DNA of 64,000 nt from Panax quinquefolius (lineage: Eukaryota; Streptophyta; Magnoliopsida; Apiales; Araliaceae), in contig CM035164.1 in assembly GCA_020205615.1 (NCBI GenBank), positions 122,260,307 through 122,324,306 on the forward strand, written 5' to 3'. A program made the translations under genes and the position numbers. This document shows, piece after piece, positions 39,414 to 55,200 of this stretch (the first letter of the stretch is position 1; each line of letters begins with the position of its first letter). A model generated the notes under the pieces. The model was not told the origin of the DNA, did not search any database, and worked only from the letters and a program-made list of their open reading frames with translations.

Positions 39414-40186
39414 ACATCTTTTTTAACATCTTTTGGCACAAAAGAAGTGGCTCAATAGGGCTCCTCAATCTTCAAAACTGAAGCAATTTAAAATAAAAAC
39501 AAGCAAACCCATTACCTGTTTGTTACCAAAAAAATAGCACGGCCTGAATCCCTAAGCATTTTGAGCATAGGGACAATAGAAAAATCCTCCTTAATGTATC
39601 TGGCATACAAACAGTACAATGGCCAAGTGAGACTAAGAAAAGCAATCAACCCTGTTGTTTTATAGTTTATGATAACTTTGTAGTCCAGAAATGAAAGAAA
39701 AAAATTTGTAACAAGGTTGACACAGAAAATCAGTAAGGACTAGATAAACCAAAGGCTTAAAATATGTTGTATGATTAAATAATATTAGGCTAAACTATGT
39801 GATTCCTGCTGAAACATGATGCATATGTTCTTCAAATAAATTCTATGCACTTCAAGATTCATGTCTTTTGATCCTGTAGCACCTTCAAACCAGTACAGCA
39901 TACACCAGAACAAGGTAAAGAAGGTATGTTTATAAAAGCTTTTAACTAGACAGCTAGTGAAGAAACTGCACACTAAACATGTTCTCACTATTCATTCCAC
40001 TTTATTGAAAAGTTTACATACATATCTCAATCATTTATGGTGTATATATTACCTACAAGGTAATAACTAATAAGTAATGCCACAAATGTAAGAGGAGATC
40101 TCAATCTCTATGCCTTGTCCTACATGAGTTGAAGTTTAAAAAAATCCAAAATATGAGAGTTCAAAGACACAGGAATTTTGCTGTAG

Positions 40187-40253
<67 letters not shown>

Positions 40254-43200
40254 TAATTTTTTTTCTTACAGCCCCAGAAAGGTATGGAGAGGACTGCATC
40301 AATTCCAATCATGCCCAAAACTATTTCTCCGTTTAGAAAAATAGAAACTAAGAGCTGTTTGTTAAGTCATCTGGCAAGCTAAAGCCTGAAAATTAATTTA
40401 AATTAAATGTGGAACATAACACAATTAGCTGCTCTTAAAAATCCAATTTTCAAACGATTTGAAGTTTGCATAACTTGACTTGCTTCTAAGGAAAGTGAAC
40501 ATTAAGGATGACTTGACTTGTCAGTAAGAACTTATCATTGAAAGGGCAAAAGCTTGCATTAAGTTTTACATGAAATTGTTTTCTATAGAGTTCCATCATT
40601 AACTTTGAATCTTCAAGCTACTAATTTAGTACCACAAATTTTCAATTGTATTTCTTTTTGCCAATACAAACTCAGATGACATCAAATATATCAAGACAAG
40701 AATTTTCATATAAATATATAATTTTGATCAAACGTGTGTCACGAAGGTGGTAGACCCCCATTTTAATAGTCACTAATAATCCAGTGCTTAAAAATGCTCA
40801 TCAATAACATCTGTGGTGAATCAGTAGCAGCACAGAATGGTTCAACATTTTCTTAATTTTCCCACCATATGCAGCATGAGCATATATTCTTATTCAACCT
40901 TTTTCATCGTCTTTTTTGTCTTGTTTTCTTAATATTTTCATTTGAATTTTGAAATTTCATAAATTTATACGGGAGGTTATTTTGAGGTTTGGGAGGCGTT
41001 AGTTATGAAAAGATTTATTCAATCAAAGAGGATTTTGAACATAAAATTGTAACATGGCTTCAAAAGGAAGCGCAAATTAGTAGAATAAAATACACATTAT
41101 ACAAGGGCATCCAGACTTCTTAGAATGTCAAAGCATCTAACTAATCTCCAGGACCTGATCCATCACATAAGAGCTGTAAAGTCAGATGCAACTATATGGT
41201 GGCCACCATTACGGAAAGCTTAGCTCAATAACTCAAGATCCTGAGGGTACAAAGCATGGACTTACAGACTTCCTTTCTTAACTTTTGTTTTCCACCGGTT
41301 ACCCACCATAAGGCTCTAGAACTCATTATTTCAATGTTTCTCTGTTCTAAAACCCCAAAACTCATTTATAACCAAGATCTATGTAGATTGCCATCATAGC
41401 TGCAATATAAACTAAACTCTGAATCAAGATTATTTGATATCAAACCCAAAGAAGAAGCATCTAAGGTAGATGTGAAAATTATTCCTAGTGTTCCCACCTA
41501 AAATCTAGCAATTTTATCTGATTAATCCCTTGCACTGTTATATAACCATTTTGTTTTTTGTTTTTTTGGTTGGTTTAAAAAAATTTCAGCATTTTTCATG
41601 TTAGTTCTTCCAAAAAAAAATCTTCACATGTTCCAATGAGGCAAAAAAGGTTGTCTTTTCATCCTTACGTTTCTTCAAAAACCTTCAATTTATTAGAAGT
41701 TTACCACTCGAATTTTCCCATAAATTTCTCCTTTTTAACACATCATTCAGAGAAGTTTGCATGAACTTAAAAGTTTACCATGTTTATGAGCCAGAACAAT
41801 AAAAGTTTACCATGTTACATAAATAGCCAGGAATATATATGGATACGTAATTAATGGCATTATCTATCTGACAGATATATTATGAATATTACAATTTCCT
41901 TCCTGTGCTTTATATTTTTACGAGCTTTCTCTAGCCTTACTTTTGGTATATGCTACAACATTTGTTTTGTTTCTTCTAACAATTATGCAACCTCGATCGA
42001 ACGTCTTTTATATGGACAGTGAGTAGTTTTTATAATAATAAGTCAAGTCAAGAATAATAAGCTTTCAGCCACATATCCACTTGGGGAGAACAGAATTTTT
42101 TTATTTCACAAACGAGCATGTTGGATAATACTTCTAGATAGATCGACCAGTAGATTCACACCCGAGATCTATTAAGACAATATTATTTCTCAAGGTTTTT
42201 TGGACATATTTACAAGAAGAAATTTTTTACATTAAGATATACAAACACAACAAAACATATCAATTAGGTGTCTGGGAATGTCTTTTATGTGTCGGTATCC
42301 TACATGGACACGTCGACCATGTAGAATTACTCGAGCTTCCAAGGATTTTGTCTACAAGCTGATGTAAATACTTCTTAATTACTACTAGGACGAGAATAAT
42401 AGAAATGTGGAATAAAAGATCGCATCTGGATCAAGCCTGTCATAAAAGATTGAACAACAGTATCAACTCAATAATTAACTCACTATATACGTCCATTACC
42501 TCTTATTATATATCAACCCCCAATTTAAACCTAGCATGAAATGATAGCCTGTGTCATGATGACATGACACGGCGGTTTAAGGATGTTGTAGAACATTATA
42601 TATAACCTGCCTGCGGTAGGCGCTATGGAGAGGATAGATTCCCACAGAACAAAAAGAATTTCCATTCAATGACAAATGAGCTCTACTTAATGCTAAGTAG
42701 TGGAGGAAAAACAAATGCCCATATACATGCCCGGTTGTGGACATTTACAGCCTGGAAAGAATATTATGAGATTTCGGACTGCCTGAGCAATCATTAACTT
42801 GGTAAGGTCCTTTCCAATTCCAATTTATCAAAAGGCAAATGTTATGGTGGGGGACCTATGAGTAGCATAGCTTACATAATCTTATCAACAAGCTACAAAG
42901 TCATGCAAACTTAACAATTAGCCAAAAACTCATTTGTCCCAAGTTACTTCTGTAAAACACGTACCTTTCAGGATCTTTTGCAACCATCTCCTTCAAAGTT
43001 CCATCACGATGGCACAAGTCCACTGCAGCTCGAACATCGTTATACATATGAGAATAGCTGCGAGCATGTTTAAAGTAGAATTAGTAAATAAAAATAACGA
43101 GGATGGTGTTAATTAATATCCAAGGTACATGTACTCAAATGGAGTATCCGGTCCGACATGGATACTTTGAGGAGTCTGACATGGGACCCTTGTTCGAGTG

Positions 43201-46200
43201 TCAAGTATCGGACACTGGTACTTTAGAGAAAAGTGAACAGTTCATGTAACATAAATTAATATTTCAACAAAAATGATACTCCGCTGTCCTAAAGAAAGAG
43301 TACAATTTCCTTTGTAAATGGTGCATTTTTTATAAAAAGGTAATTATATATTCAACATATAGAGTTCATAAACGCAATGGAAAATATATTAACTTGTAGA
43401 AGCAAGAATTTTAATTTGTGCATGTATAGCAGCACTCTTAACTGCTATACCAGCGCTACAAAGGTTGGCATAAGGACGTACAGGGATATTGATATAGAGC
43501 ACTTTAACGGCTATGATGTAGTTTTGGGGAACTTCAAGGATTGTCTAAGATGCAGAGCAATTTACTGACATGACATGAAACGGATACATTGATCTATTGA
43601 CGCAGCATTTCTATATTTAATTGTGACACATATTTAAATATGATGTATGTTATATAATAATATGTACATATTTATGGTCACTCAACTTTCGCAAGCATTT
43701 TCTTGTAGTAAAAAAAGTTGTACTTATTTCGTACATATGGTTTGTTGGTCATGCTTCAATCGAGTGTATCAGAAGTGTTGGACATATACCAGAGAGTTCT
43801 TATGAGTATTTTATCAGAGCTGTGTCGCTATAGATACCTCACGGTCTTGGTATCTGTAATTCCTAAATGGTCATACTTCTCATTGAAATTGACAACTCTA
43901 TAGAGGGCTCTTTATTTGATCCTTCTAATACTCGTATAAGTAGAGAAGTAGGACTAGTTATTTGATCCTTCTAATTATATAGCTGATATTGAGCTCAATA
44001 TGAACTGTAGTATAAATAAATAAGACTAAATAAATCAATAAATTAGGCACATATAAATTAGGACATCTTTAAGTTGGTACATCTATAAAATATTTACATT
44101 TTACAGATATCATATATGTATGTAATAACTAATAATTATATTTACATACCTATAAATATGTGGTTAACTTCAAAGATTAAGTTCAATTAAAATACTAGCA
44201 CCTATCATAACATTTAATAAATTCCTACAATATACGAAAGTATCTGAATTTAAATATAAAGTTGAAGTATCTGATATGTATCGGTATAAGAAGTATATTT
44301 ACATACCCATAAACAAGTTTAAATTCAATTGATATCATAATGTAAAAGAAGTATCCTAGGGTATCTAAAATATCTGAATTCCAAAGGATTAAAAATAAGA
44401 AAGTTATAGTGTATCTAAAATATCTGTATAAGTTGTAATAATGCCTTTTAAAAGAGAAAAGGAGATATAAAACCTAACTAGTCTTTCCATCCTTGTCCAT
44501 TAATCCCTCTATTCCAAAATTAGGTATAGATTTCCAAAACAATAACTTTTACAACTAATTTTATATTCTCAAAGTACCGCAACTATTAGATAAGAATATA
44601 TTAGCGATGGTGTGATGTTAAGAAATGATATTAATAGTAATAATTATTATAAAAAAATAATAATAAAAATAACAATAATAATAATAAAGTATGACAAATA
44701 AAAAATTTACCACTAATTTTGGAACGTCAAGAATTCATGAGTTCATTTGAGAGGCCCATAGACTGTGTAACCAAGCCTATACTACAAATTGCATGATCTT
44801 CTTTGAAATCCTTGATGATACGTACCCGTATATTATAAATTACGATATGAGTTAGCAGCCCTCTAACAATATCAATATGAATCGGAGGTGAATTTATTTT
44901 ATACAAAAACTCGCATAAATCTTACAATTCGCAATACAAAACTGACAATATGATTCAATACTACTCGCTCACAATTCAAAATTGAAGGGTAATATAACTT
45001 TCTGTTCTTTAAACGTTTTCTTCTTTTTTCATTCCTATTTTGCATTCGTCTATTATTTACCATATTTATCAGTCAATTGAATTAAAATGGTATTAAAAAT
45101 AAAGGGAAAAGGGTCAAAAAAGCCCCTGATGTTTACCCACTTGCACCCTAAACTAATTTTTTTTTCAAAAGTACCCTTAACGTTATATTTTTGGGTCATC
45201 CGTGCCCCTGCCGTTAACAAAAGACAAACGGGGTTAAAATTTGATGACGTGGCAGGCTTAAATATAAAATATATTATAAATAAAACAATATATATCATTT
45301 AATCAAAACAAAAAATACTAAAATTCAAAATAAAAAATCATAACATATTTACATCATTTAATCAAAATAATAAAATTCAAATTATTTTGTTAACTAATCA
45401 AAACAACTAATTAAATAAAATAAGTTGTATAACATATTTACATCATTTAATCAAAATACTTAAATTACTAAAATCATAATACTAAATAATATTTTTAAAA
45501 TTCAAAAGCTGGAGTATTATAATTATTTTAGTAATTTTTAATATTAATTTTAAAATCATATCAATTTAAAAATATTATGATGTAATTTGAATTTTTAATG
45601 CATTTTTAAAATATTATTACATCATCAAATTATTTATATTATTTATAACATATATAGATTATGTATAGATTATTACATCATCAAATTTTATATAGTTTAA
45701 AAATATTATTTAGTGTTATAATTTTAGTAATTTAAAATTTTATATCAATTAGTATTTAGTGTGGCCCCAAAATTAGGTATACATCACCCATCTTGGGTTA
45801 AGCCACTTACATAGTGCAATTTAAATTTAAATACAACTTATTAACATAAGCATGTATGCAATACTGACATAAATCGTGAGTTTAAATACAAATATCGTCT
45901 ACTAGATATTATACAAACTCAAACAAAAGTCCTCATTACAATTATTATCACAATTGTTTCACGAATAGTGAGGACTACTAATCTTATCTTCGGGACCATC
46001 ACTTTCGTTTCCCCAGGCTGGTCCCAAATATATTCTCATTTCAAGAGAAACGGTGAAAGAAAGGGTGAGCTTCAACTAGCCCAATAAAAATATTATGACT
46101 AAGATAATGCGAGAATAAATTATCAATAGTCTTCAACAATGTTAAACCGATAAAATACAATAGACAACTAGTTTAATCTGCGGCGAATATCGATCCATTA

Positions 46201-49200
46201 AAAGAGCCAAGTAGAAAATAAAATCTACTATCTTTTATGATTTAAAAGGTTTTTCATTCTTGTTATAAATTTGAGACTCGAACTAATAAATAATCCACAT
46301 CATCGAATCACCCCGCTTTTCTGACCAGGATATTCTTTAGTATCACGACCACAATTATTCACCATTACTACGCCAGAATAGTTGTGTATTCATTAATAAT
46401 CATGATCATGCCAACAATCGTCCATCAATGCACTACTGCCAATTCGACGATTTTTACCACATCATTTGTAACATTACGATTAAGTGATTACAATTAAGAA
46501 TAATCCTCAGTCATAATCATACCAAGTCCATCCATGCTCTACAGACCCACGAGATGACTTTAAAAAAATATAAACATGAGGATGATGACAATGATATAAG
46601 AATTCAATAAAACAAGTTCAAGAATTATTTTATCCGAGGATTTATTAACGTCCAAATTGTCAACATGATCTTGCTTTGTAGAGTAAAATTCAAGAATGAT
46701 CGGAAAAATATTTCCATGAAAAGATCTTTGGATGAAACGCAAATATCGAGGATATTCTACTAATTTCATGGAGTATAGAAGTCATAGTTTTAACCAATTT
46801 GGTATAATAAAGAATGGAATAACAAAGAAATCACCATGCATGCGGTGCTTAGATGCCAGGCGAGTTATTCCAACGAGAATAATAATAACGGAACCGGTCG
46901 GTCGGGTGAAATTCACACCAAAGCGGGATGTTCAAACAGAATAATAAAGATGGAACCGGATCCGGTGTAAAACACACGAGATAGGATATTCCAACGAATG
47001 ATAAAGAGCGGAACCAGTCCGTGTAAAAACACCACGAGCGAGGATGTTCCAACGAATAATAATAAAAAGGCGGAACCGGTCCCGTGTAAAACACCTGACA
47101 GGATGTTCAAATGAGAATAATAGAAGAATGTCACCAAGTATAGGTAAATCAGCGTATCTGAGTTATTCCAACGAATAATAAGTAATGGAATAACATAAAG
47201 GATTTCACCAAGTATAGGGTATCTGGCATATCACGAGTTATGTATAGGGTATGCCACTTTTACAGAGTTATTCAATGAATAATAGTGAATGGAATAACGA
47301 AAGTTCTTTTCAAGAAGAAAGAATAACACCCTTACTACTAGTAAAAGAACCTGAATATAGAAGTAGTGAAGTAGCGAGAATACTCTTCTTCTTTCTATAA
47401 CTTTCTCTATAGTTTCTCTCTATAATTTCTCTCTAGAGTTTCAATGAATTAAGTAAGAAAATAATGAAGGAATGAGCTTATTTATAGGAAAATGGAATGC
47501 ATAGTAACTAATCCATGAATCAGTTCAGATTGATTTACTTTAATCGACGGTCCATATTTAAAGCAAAATCTTTTAAATAAAATATAATATATTCTATTTA
47601 TATAAAAACATTTTACTATGCAAACACTTATGCAAAAAACTACGCAAAACACTATAACACTATATATCATAATAAAATATAATATATTTTATTTATAAAA
47701 TAACTTTAATAAAGTATTTTGTTTTATATAAAAGATGTTTCGCATTTTATTACGTTAATAATACTGAATAAAACAAAAAGTCATTATCGCATATAATAAT
47801 TCATAACAATAATGGAATCAAACCGAGTGACTTCTCACATAAAGCATCGATAATCAATCTGGTAATCTTTCTTGTGCGATACATGTATTCTTGTACTTTT
47901 ACTACTTAGAGTAGTTCAACAAAGATGTCAACCAGTAAAACTTCCGCCGTTATTTCAATAAAATATTTTTGTCGTTTTCTCAATCAAGATAATAAATTAC
48001 ATTAATGGGGTCCACTAATGATTGGTAGTTATGCGAATATTCCTCGCTAAAAAGCGAATATTTCCGACCAATCGAATATAATATAACCACTTGCATACTT
48101 TTGCAAAATTTATAAATATTACCCACAACTATAACATTATATCAAATTATTCCATAATATTCAAAAATAATATTTATAGAAAATTCATCTTTATTTATAA
48201 AAGCTTGGGTCTTCTGACCTCCCTTAACATGAAATTTAAGCCCTCGAAATTAGAATGCGTATACGGTATGTTGAAGAGGTAAGGATACCTTGATTTCATT
48301 TCGATTCTAACTCCCAAGTCATTTCCTCGACATCGTGGTTCCTCCACAAAACTTTGACTTGAGGTATAACCTTGGGCGTAGAATATGTTCCTTCTTATCA
48401 AAATTTGAGCAGAACCTCTTCATACGTCAATTCTTCCGCTATTTCGTCCGGGTTCTAACTTCAATAATATGGTTCGGGTCTTTCACATATTTACGTAACA
48501 TTGATATGTGAAAAACGTTATGAACACGAGACATATTTGGCGGATAAAGCGAGTCTATAGGCCACGATTCCTACTCGATCGAGGATTAAAATGGACCGAT
48601 GAATCGAGGATTAAGTTTTCCTCTCTTTCCAAATCTTGTAACTCCTTTCCATGGAGCGACTCTTAACAACACACGATCTCCTATATCAAATTCCACGTCC
48701 TTTCGATGAAGATCGGCCTAACTCTTTTATCGATTTTGTGAGGTTTTTATCGTTGTCGGATCGTTTGAATCTTTTCCGTAGTCATACGTACCAACTCCGG
48801 TCCCAACAACGTTGCTTCACCCACCTCGTCCCAAAGATTTGGAGAACGACACTTTCTTCCATACAACGCTTGAATGGAGCCATGCCAATACTTGATAATA
48901 AGCTGTTGTTGTAGGAAAAAACTCCACGATGGTAAGAACTTATCCCAACCCCTCGAAATCAAGAACACAGAGTCTTAATAGATCTTGAAGAGTTTGAATA
49001 GTCCTCTCCATTGTCCGTCCGTCCTCGAGGATGATATCTTAAAACTAAATCGTAAATCTGTGCCCATAGCTTTTTTGCAAACTAACCCAAAATCGTGAAG
49101 TGAATCTTGGGTCTCAATCGAAACTATGGATCTTAGGCATACCATGCGATCTTACAATCTCGTTTATGTACATCTGACAAGACGTTCAAGTGTATAAGTT

Positions 49201-52200
49201 TCTCGTATCGGTAAAAATGAGCGGACTTGGTCAATCTATCAACAATGACCCAAATCGCATCAATGCCTTGAGAAACCTTAGGAAGGCCGTGAACGAAATC
49301 CATGGTAATGTGCTCCCACTTCCATTCTGGAATTTCAAGTGGTTCAATGGACCTTTTGGTACTTGATGCTCAAAACTAACTTCGTTGACAAGTTAGACAC
49401 CTTGAGATAAGCAGTCTATCTCTCTCTTCATATTGCTCCACCAAAATGTATGGCGAATATCATGATACATTTGGTACTCCCGAGATGGATTGCAAATGGT
49501 GTGTTGTGCGCCTCCATCATGATATTATACTTTAAATCGAGGTCGTTAGGAACACAAAAAAAGTGGAGTTGACTCAAGTATTCCTTCTTCATCGATTCTT
49601 GCTTCCGTAGCGTAGCACCCTCTTGCACTTTCTTCCTCATACGCATCGGCTCAGTGCGTAGCAAAAGCGGCTTTAACTTTATCGATTAAAGTCGGTTCTA
49701 CTTTCGTATATTATTATCATCACATCGTCCTGAGTCTTTAACTCTATCTCCATCCTATGCAAGTCACACAAAATGGGCCTTTGTGTTGACAATAACGCAC
49801 TTCGTGCTTGCATACGATCTTACTACTCGATGCATCGGCTACCACGTTAAACTTTTCGAGGATGGTATTGGATGGTATGATCATAATCTTTCAACAGTTC
49901 AAAGCCAACGTCGTTGTCGCGTGTTGAGTTCCTTTTGAGTGAAGAAATATTTGAGGCTTTTATGATCCGTAAAGATCTCCACTTTCTCCCCATACAAGTA
50001 ATGCCTCCAAATTTTAAGTGCAAAAACAACAATTTACTGACTCGGATCATGAGTAGGATAATTCCTCTCATATTCTTTGAGTTGTCGCGAGGCATAAACT
50101 ATAACTTTTCCATGTTGCATAAGAACACATCCCAACCCTTTGCTCGAAGCATCACTTGTAGATGACAAATCCTCCGAGCCAGGATGGTATTGTCGAGCAG
50201 TCTTTGAAATAAGTCTCCTTTTGAGTTCTTGAAAACTCTTCTCACATTCTTCGCTCCAATAGAACTTTGTATCTTTTCGAGTCACCGAAGTCGATGGAGT
50301 AGCGATTAGAGAAAATCCTTCCACGAATCTCTCGATAATAACCAATTTAAACCGAGAAAGCTACGTGCTTGATTCATCGATTTAGGTTGTTCCCGACTTT
50401 GAATAGCTTCAATCTTTCTTTGGGTCAACTGATATTCCATGACTTGATACCACGTGCCCAAGGAATGCTACTTCTTCAAGCCGAACTCGCATTTCTTCAA
50501 CTTGGCATAAAACTTATATTCACGAAGCTTTTGGAGTGTCGACCTCGAGTGTTGCTTCATGATCTTCACGGCTTTTGGAATAAATAAGGATGTCATCAAT
50601 AAAGACGACCACAAAGTGATCTAAATATTCCTTGAATACTCGGTTCATCATATCCATGAAGGCGGCGGGAGCATTAGTCAATCCAAAGGACATGACTAGA
50701 ATTCATAATGCCCGCATCGGGATTAAAGCGAAGTCTTTTGGAATGTCGTGATTCTAATCTTCAATTGGTGATATCCTAAGCGAAGATCAATCTTTGAAAA
50801 GAATTTGGCTCCTTACTGTTGGTCAAACAGGGTCATCAATACGTGGCAATGGATACCTATTTTGATGGTGACATGATTCAACTCCGATAATCAATACAAA
50901 GTCGCATCTCCCATCTTTCTTCTTCACGAATAATGCAGGCACCCCAGGAGAAGTACTTAGGACCGAATAAAGCCAATGTCTAACAATTCCTGCAGGTTGG
51001 GTCTTTAACTCTCAAGTTCAATAGAGCCCATTCGATATGGGGCTTTGGAAATAGGTTTTGTACCGGGTTCAAGGTCGATACAAAATTCAATTTCACGCCT
51101 CGGGGTAGGCGGGAAGTTCTTGAGAATCGTCGGAAATTTATTAACAATAGAAATATCGCTCAAAAGCGGCGTATTTTTGTTTAAATCTGTGACACTTGAC
51201 ATCCATTTTCAATAAACGAATAGCTTTATGGCTTGAGATGACCGTGATTAATTTTAATGGTTTGGTCGTTTGAATTAGCATAATAGGTTGATTAGGAATA
51301 TGAAAGCTAACAACCTTACGAAAATAATCAATTTTTGCATGATAAGTAGTTAACCAATCAATCCACTAGAATCACGTCAAATGCAAGTATTTTTAATGAA
51401 ATAAGATCGACGGGTAATGTGAGGGTGCCGATTTGAACCAAACAAGACTTATAAACGAGTGGATGTAATGAAGGTTTCTCCCAACGGAGTTTCCACAGAT
51501 AAGTCAAAGTCTAATTTCTCCTGAGTCAAATTTAATCGATGGCGCAAGTAGGAGAAATAAAAGAATGGGTAGAACCGTATCAAATAAAGTGTAGACTTCA
51601 TTAGAGTTTATGATAAAGCTTACCCGTGATGACCTCATTCGGGTTCCTTGCTCTCTGGGAGGTCACAACAAACGCCTCTCTCACTTACCTTTCTGGTTTT
51701 GACTTTTACTGGACTGACTTTGGTGCCTCCATCCTAGTTGAATTTGTCTTGATGAAACGACAAAATCGAGCTAAGTGACCTTCTCTTCCACAATTATAAC
51801 ATGCTTTGGGCCAGACGTAGCACGATTCGGATGATGTGTCCCTCTTCTCGCATTTGAAGCATATGATAGGTGGTCTTTCTCCTTCCTTAACAACGGGTCT
51901 TTGGTCTTTGGCGTCTTTCCATCATTGTTGAATCTCCGTTTCTTGAAATGTCCATTCTTATTGTTTTGTTACGATTACCACCGAAGTGGTTACCATATCC
52001 GGCCCGTTGATTCCTCCGCTTGTTGTCCATCACCGCTCATGACTACTCGGCTTGTATTATATAACTTTCTTGGTTGCTCTCTTTTAGTTGCGTTGACTCA
52101 TTATCGCGCTCCACTAATCGAGCCCTATTTACAACATCTCGAATACAAACACGGTTTATGAGAAATAAGATGTTGGCGTATCTCCGACTTCAAACCTCTT

Positions 52201-55200
52201 AAAAACATTCGCGCCATTCTCTCTTCATTATCCACCAGTGGGGCGAACCGTGATAACTCATGAAATTTTGCCTCGTATTGCGACACGGTCATATTGTTTT
52301 GTTCCAACTTGATAAACTCTACCTCCTTCATGTGGCGAATACTTTCGGGAAAGTATTTGTCGTTGAATGACTCTGGAACTTCTCCCAAGATATCTTGATC
52401 TGAAGAGGTTGAGTACGCGTTTCTGATTTCCCCCGATGTCTGCTCTCCGCACATGAACATAAAAGCGTGAAAAGAACCTTTTGCTCCTCGAGCATCCCAA
52501 GACATCAAATATCTTGTAATCTGCTTTATCCATGCTTCCGAAGTGGTTTTGCTCTCCCTTAAACTCCCGGTGGTCCCAGCTCCTTGAATTGTTTAAGCGG
52601 TGACCAGAGAGTTTTCCGTGTTTCCACCTACGTTTTGGGCGAGTCGCTCTCTACTTTCTTTGTTGCATAAATTCGCATAAAGCCTCACGAACATTTGATC
52701 ATTCATCATTTGGTCGGTGTTGTTGTTTCATGAGGATTGTCGCCTTCGATGCACATTATCCTGATTATTGATATGTGGTGAATCAACGATCGCTTTGTGC
52801 TCCATTGTTATTCTCAACATTCTCGGATGTCATTTTCAGATCTTGCCGCCACAAAACAAAAGATTAATTGACATGTAACAATTATCTTTATATTCTAATG
52901 AAACCAATAAAATAAAGACATAAACTTAGGTAGGTCATACTAACGAAGGTATTCCCGTCTCTCCCCCCTCCTAGTACTTTTCTCACATCTTAGCGGGGAT
53001 CATATCCCTTAGCTCGATACTGTTGTGACGCCCCAAAATTAGGTATACATCACCCATCTTGGGTGCGCCACTTACGTGGTATGCAATTTAAATACAACTT
53101 ATTAACATAAGCTGTCTTGTCAATCTGACATAAATCGTGAGTTTAAATACAAATATCGTCTACTAGATATTATACAAACTCAAACAAAAGTCCTCATTAC
53201 AATTATTATCACACTTTGTTTCACGAATAGTGAGGACTACTAATGCTATCTTCGGGACCATCACTCGTTTCCCAGACTCGTCCCAAATATATTCTCATTT
53301 CTTGAAGAAAACGGTGAAAGAAAGGGTGAGCTCAACTAGCCCGAAGAAATATTATGACTAAGATAATGCGAAATAAATTATCAATAGTCTTCAACAATGT
53401 TAAACCGATAAAATACAATGATAAACCACGGTTTAATCTGCGTGAATATCTGATCCATTAAAAGAGCCAAGTAGAAAATAAAATCTACTATCTTTTATGA
53501 TTTAAAAGGTTTTCATTATTTATTATAAATGAGACTCGACTTTAATAAATAATCCACATCATCGAATCACCCCTGCACTACTGACCAGGATATTCTTTAG
53601 TATCACGACCACAATTATTCACGCTTCACGCGAGAATAGTTGTGTATTCATTAATAATCATGATCATGCCAACAATCATCCATCAATGCACTTCTGACCC
53701 ATTGGCGATTTTACCACATCATTTGTAACATTACGGTTAATGATTACAAAATAATCCTCAGTCATAATCATACCAAGTCCATCCATGCTCTACAGAAGCC
53801 ACAGATGACTTTAAAAAAATATAAACATGAGGATGATGACAATGATATAAGAATTCAATAAAACAAGTTCAAGAATTATTTTATCCGGGATTTATTAACG
53901 TCCAAATTGTCAACACGACAATCTTTGCTTTGTAGAGTAAAATTCAAGAATGATCGGAAAAATATTTCCATGAAAAGATCTTTGGATGAAACGCAAATAT
54001 CGAGGATATTCTACTAATTTCATGGAGTATAGAAGTCATAGTTTTAACCAATTGGGTATAATAAAGAATGGAATAACAAAAGAAATCACCATGCATGCGG
54101 TGCTTGCGATGATGAAAGTTATTCAACGAAATAATAATAACGGAACCGGTCGGTGAAATTCACACCGGAAGCGATGTTCAACGAGAATAATAAAGATGGA
54201 ACCCGGATCCGGTGTAAAACACACGATAGGATATTCCAATGAGAATGATAAAGATTTTAACCGGTCCGGTGTAAAACACACGAGCGGGATGTTCCAATGA
54301 GAATAATAATAAAAAAGGCGGAACCAGAATTAGGTAAAAACACATGAGCAGGATGTTCCAAATGAATAATAGAAGAATGTCACCAAGTATAGGAAAATCA
54401 GCGTATCGAGTTATTCAAATGAATAATAAGCGATGGAATAACATAAGGATTTCACCAAGTATAGGGTATGTCTGTATATATCTGAGGTTATGTATAGGGT
54501 ATGCCACTTTTACAAAGTTATTCCAATGAGAATAATAGTGAATGGAATAATGAAGTTCTTTTCAAGAAGAAAGAATAACACCCTTACCGTAAAAAAACCT
54601 AATATAGAAGTAGTGAAGTAGCGAGAATACTCTTCTTCTTTCTATAACTTTCTCTCTATACCTTCTCTCATAATTTCTCTCTAGAGTTTGAATGAATTAA
54701 AGTAAAAATAATGAAGGAATGAGCTTCATTTATAGGAAAATGGAATGCATAAGAACTAATCCATGAACAGTTCAGATTGATTTACTTTAATCGACGGTCC
54801 ATATTTAAAGCAAAATCTTTTAAATAAAATATAATATATTCTATTTATATAAAAATATTTTACTACTGAAACACTATCTGAAAACACTATGCAAAACACT
54901 ATCTTATACTACTATATAATAAAATATAATATATTTTATTTATAAAATAACTTTAATAAAGTATTTTGTTTTATATAAAAGATGTTTACATTTTATTACG
55001 TTAATAATACTGAATAAAACAAAAAGTCATTATCGCTATAATAATTCATAATGATAATGGAATCAAACTGAAACTTCCATAAGTGATCAATAATCAATAC
55101 TGGGTGTACTTCTTATCGTTAACCATATGTATTCTGTACTTTTCTACTGAGAGTAGTTCAACAATGTCAACGGTAAAACTTCCGCCGTTATTTGATAAAA

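Noticed and set aside
48651..48914. Plus-strand 87-codon frame
   Set aside because: It is the antisense of the gypsy integrase region.
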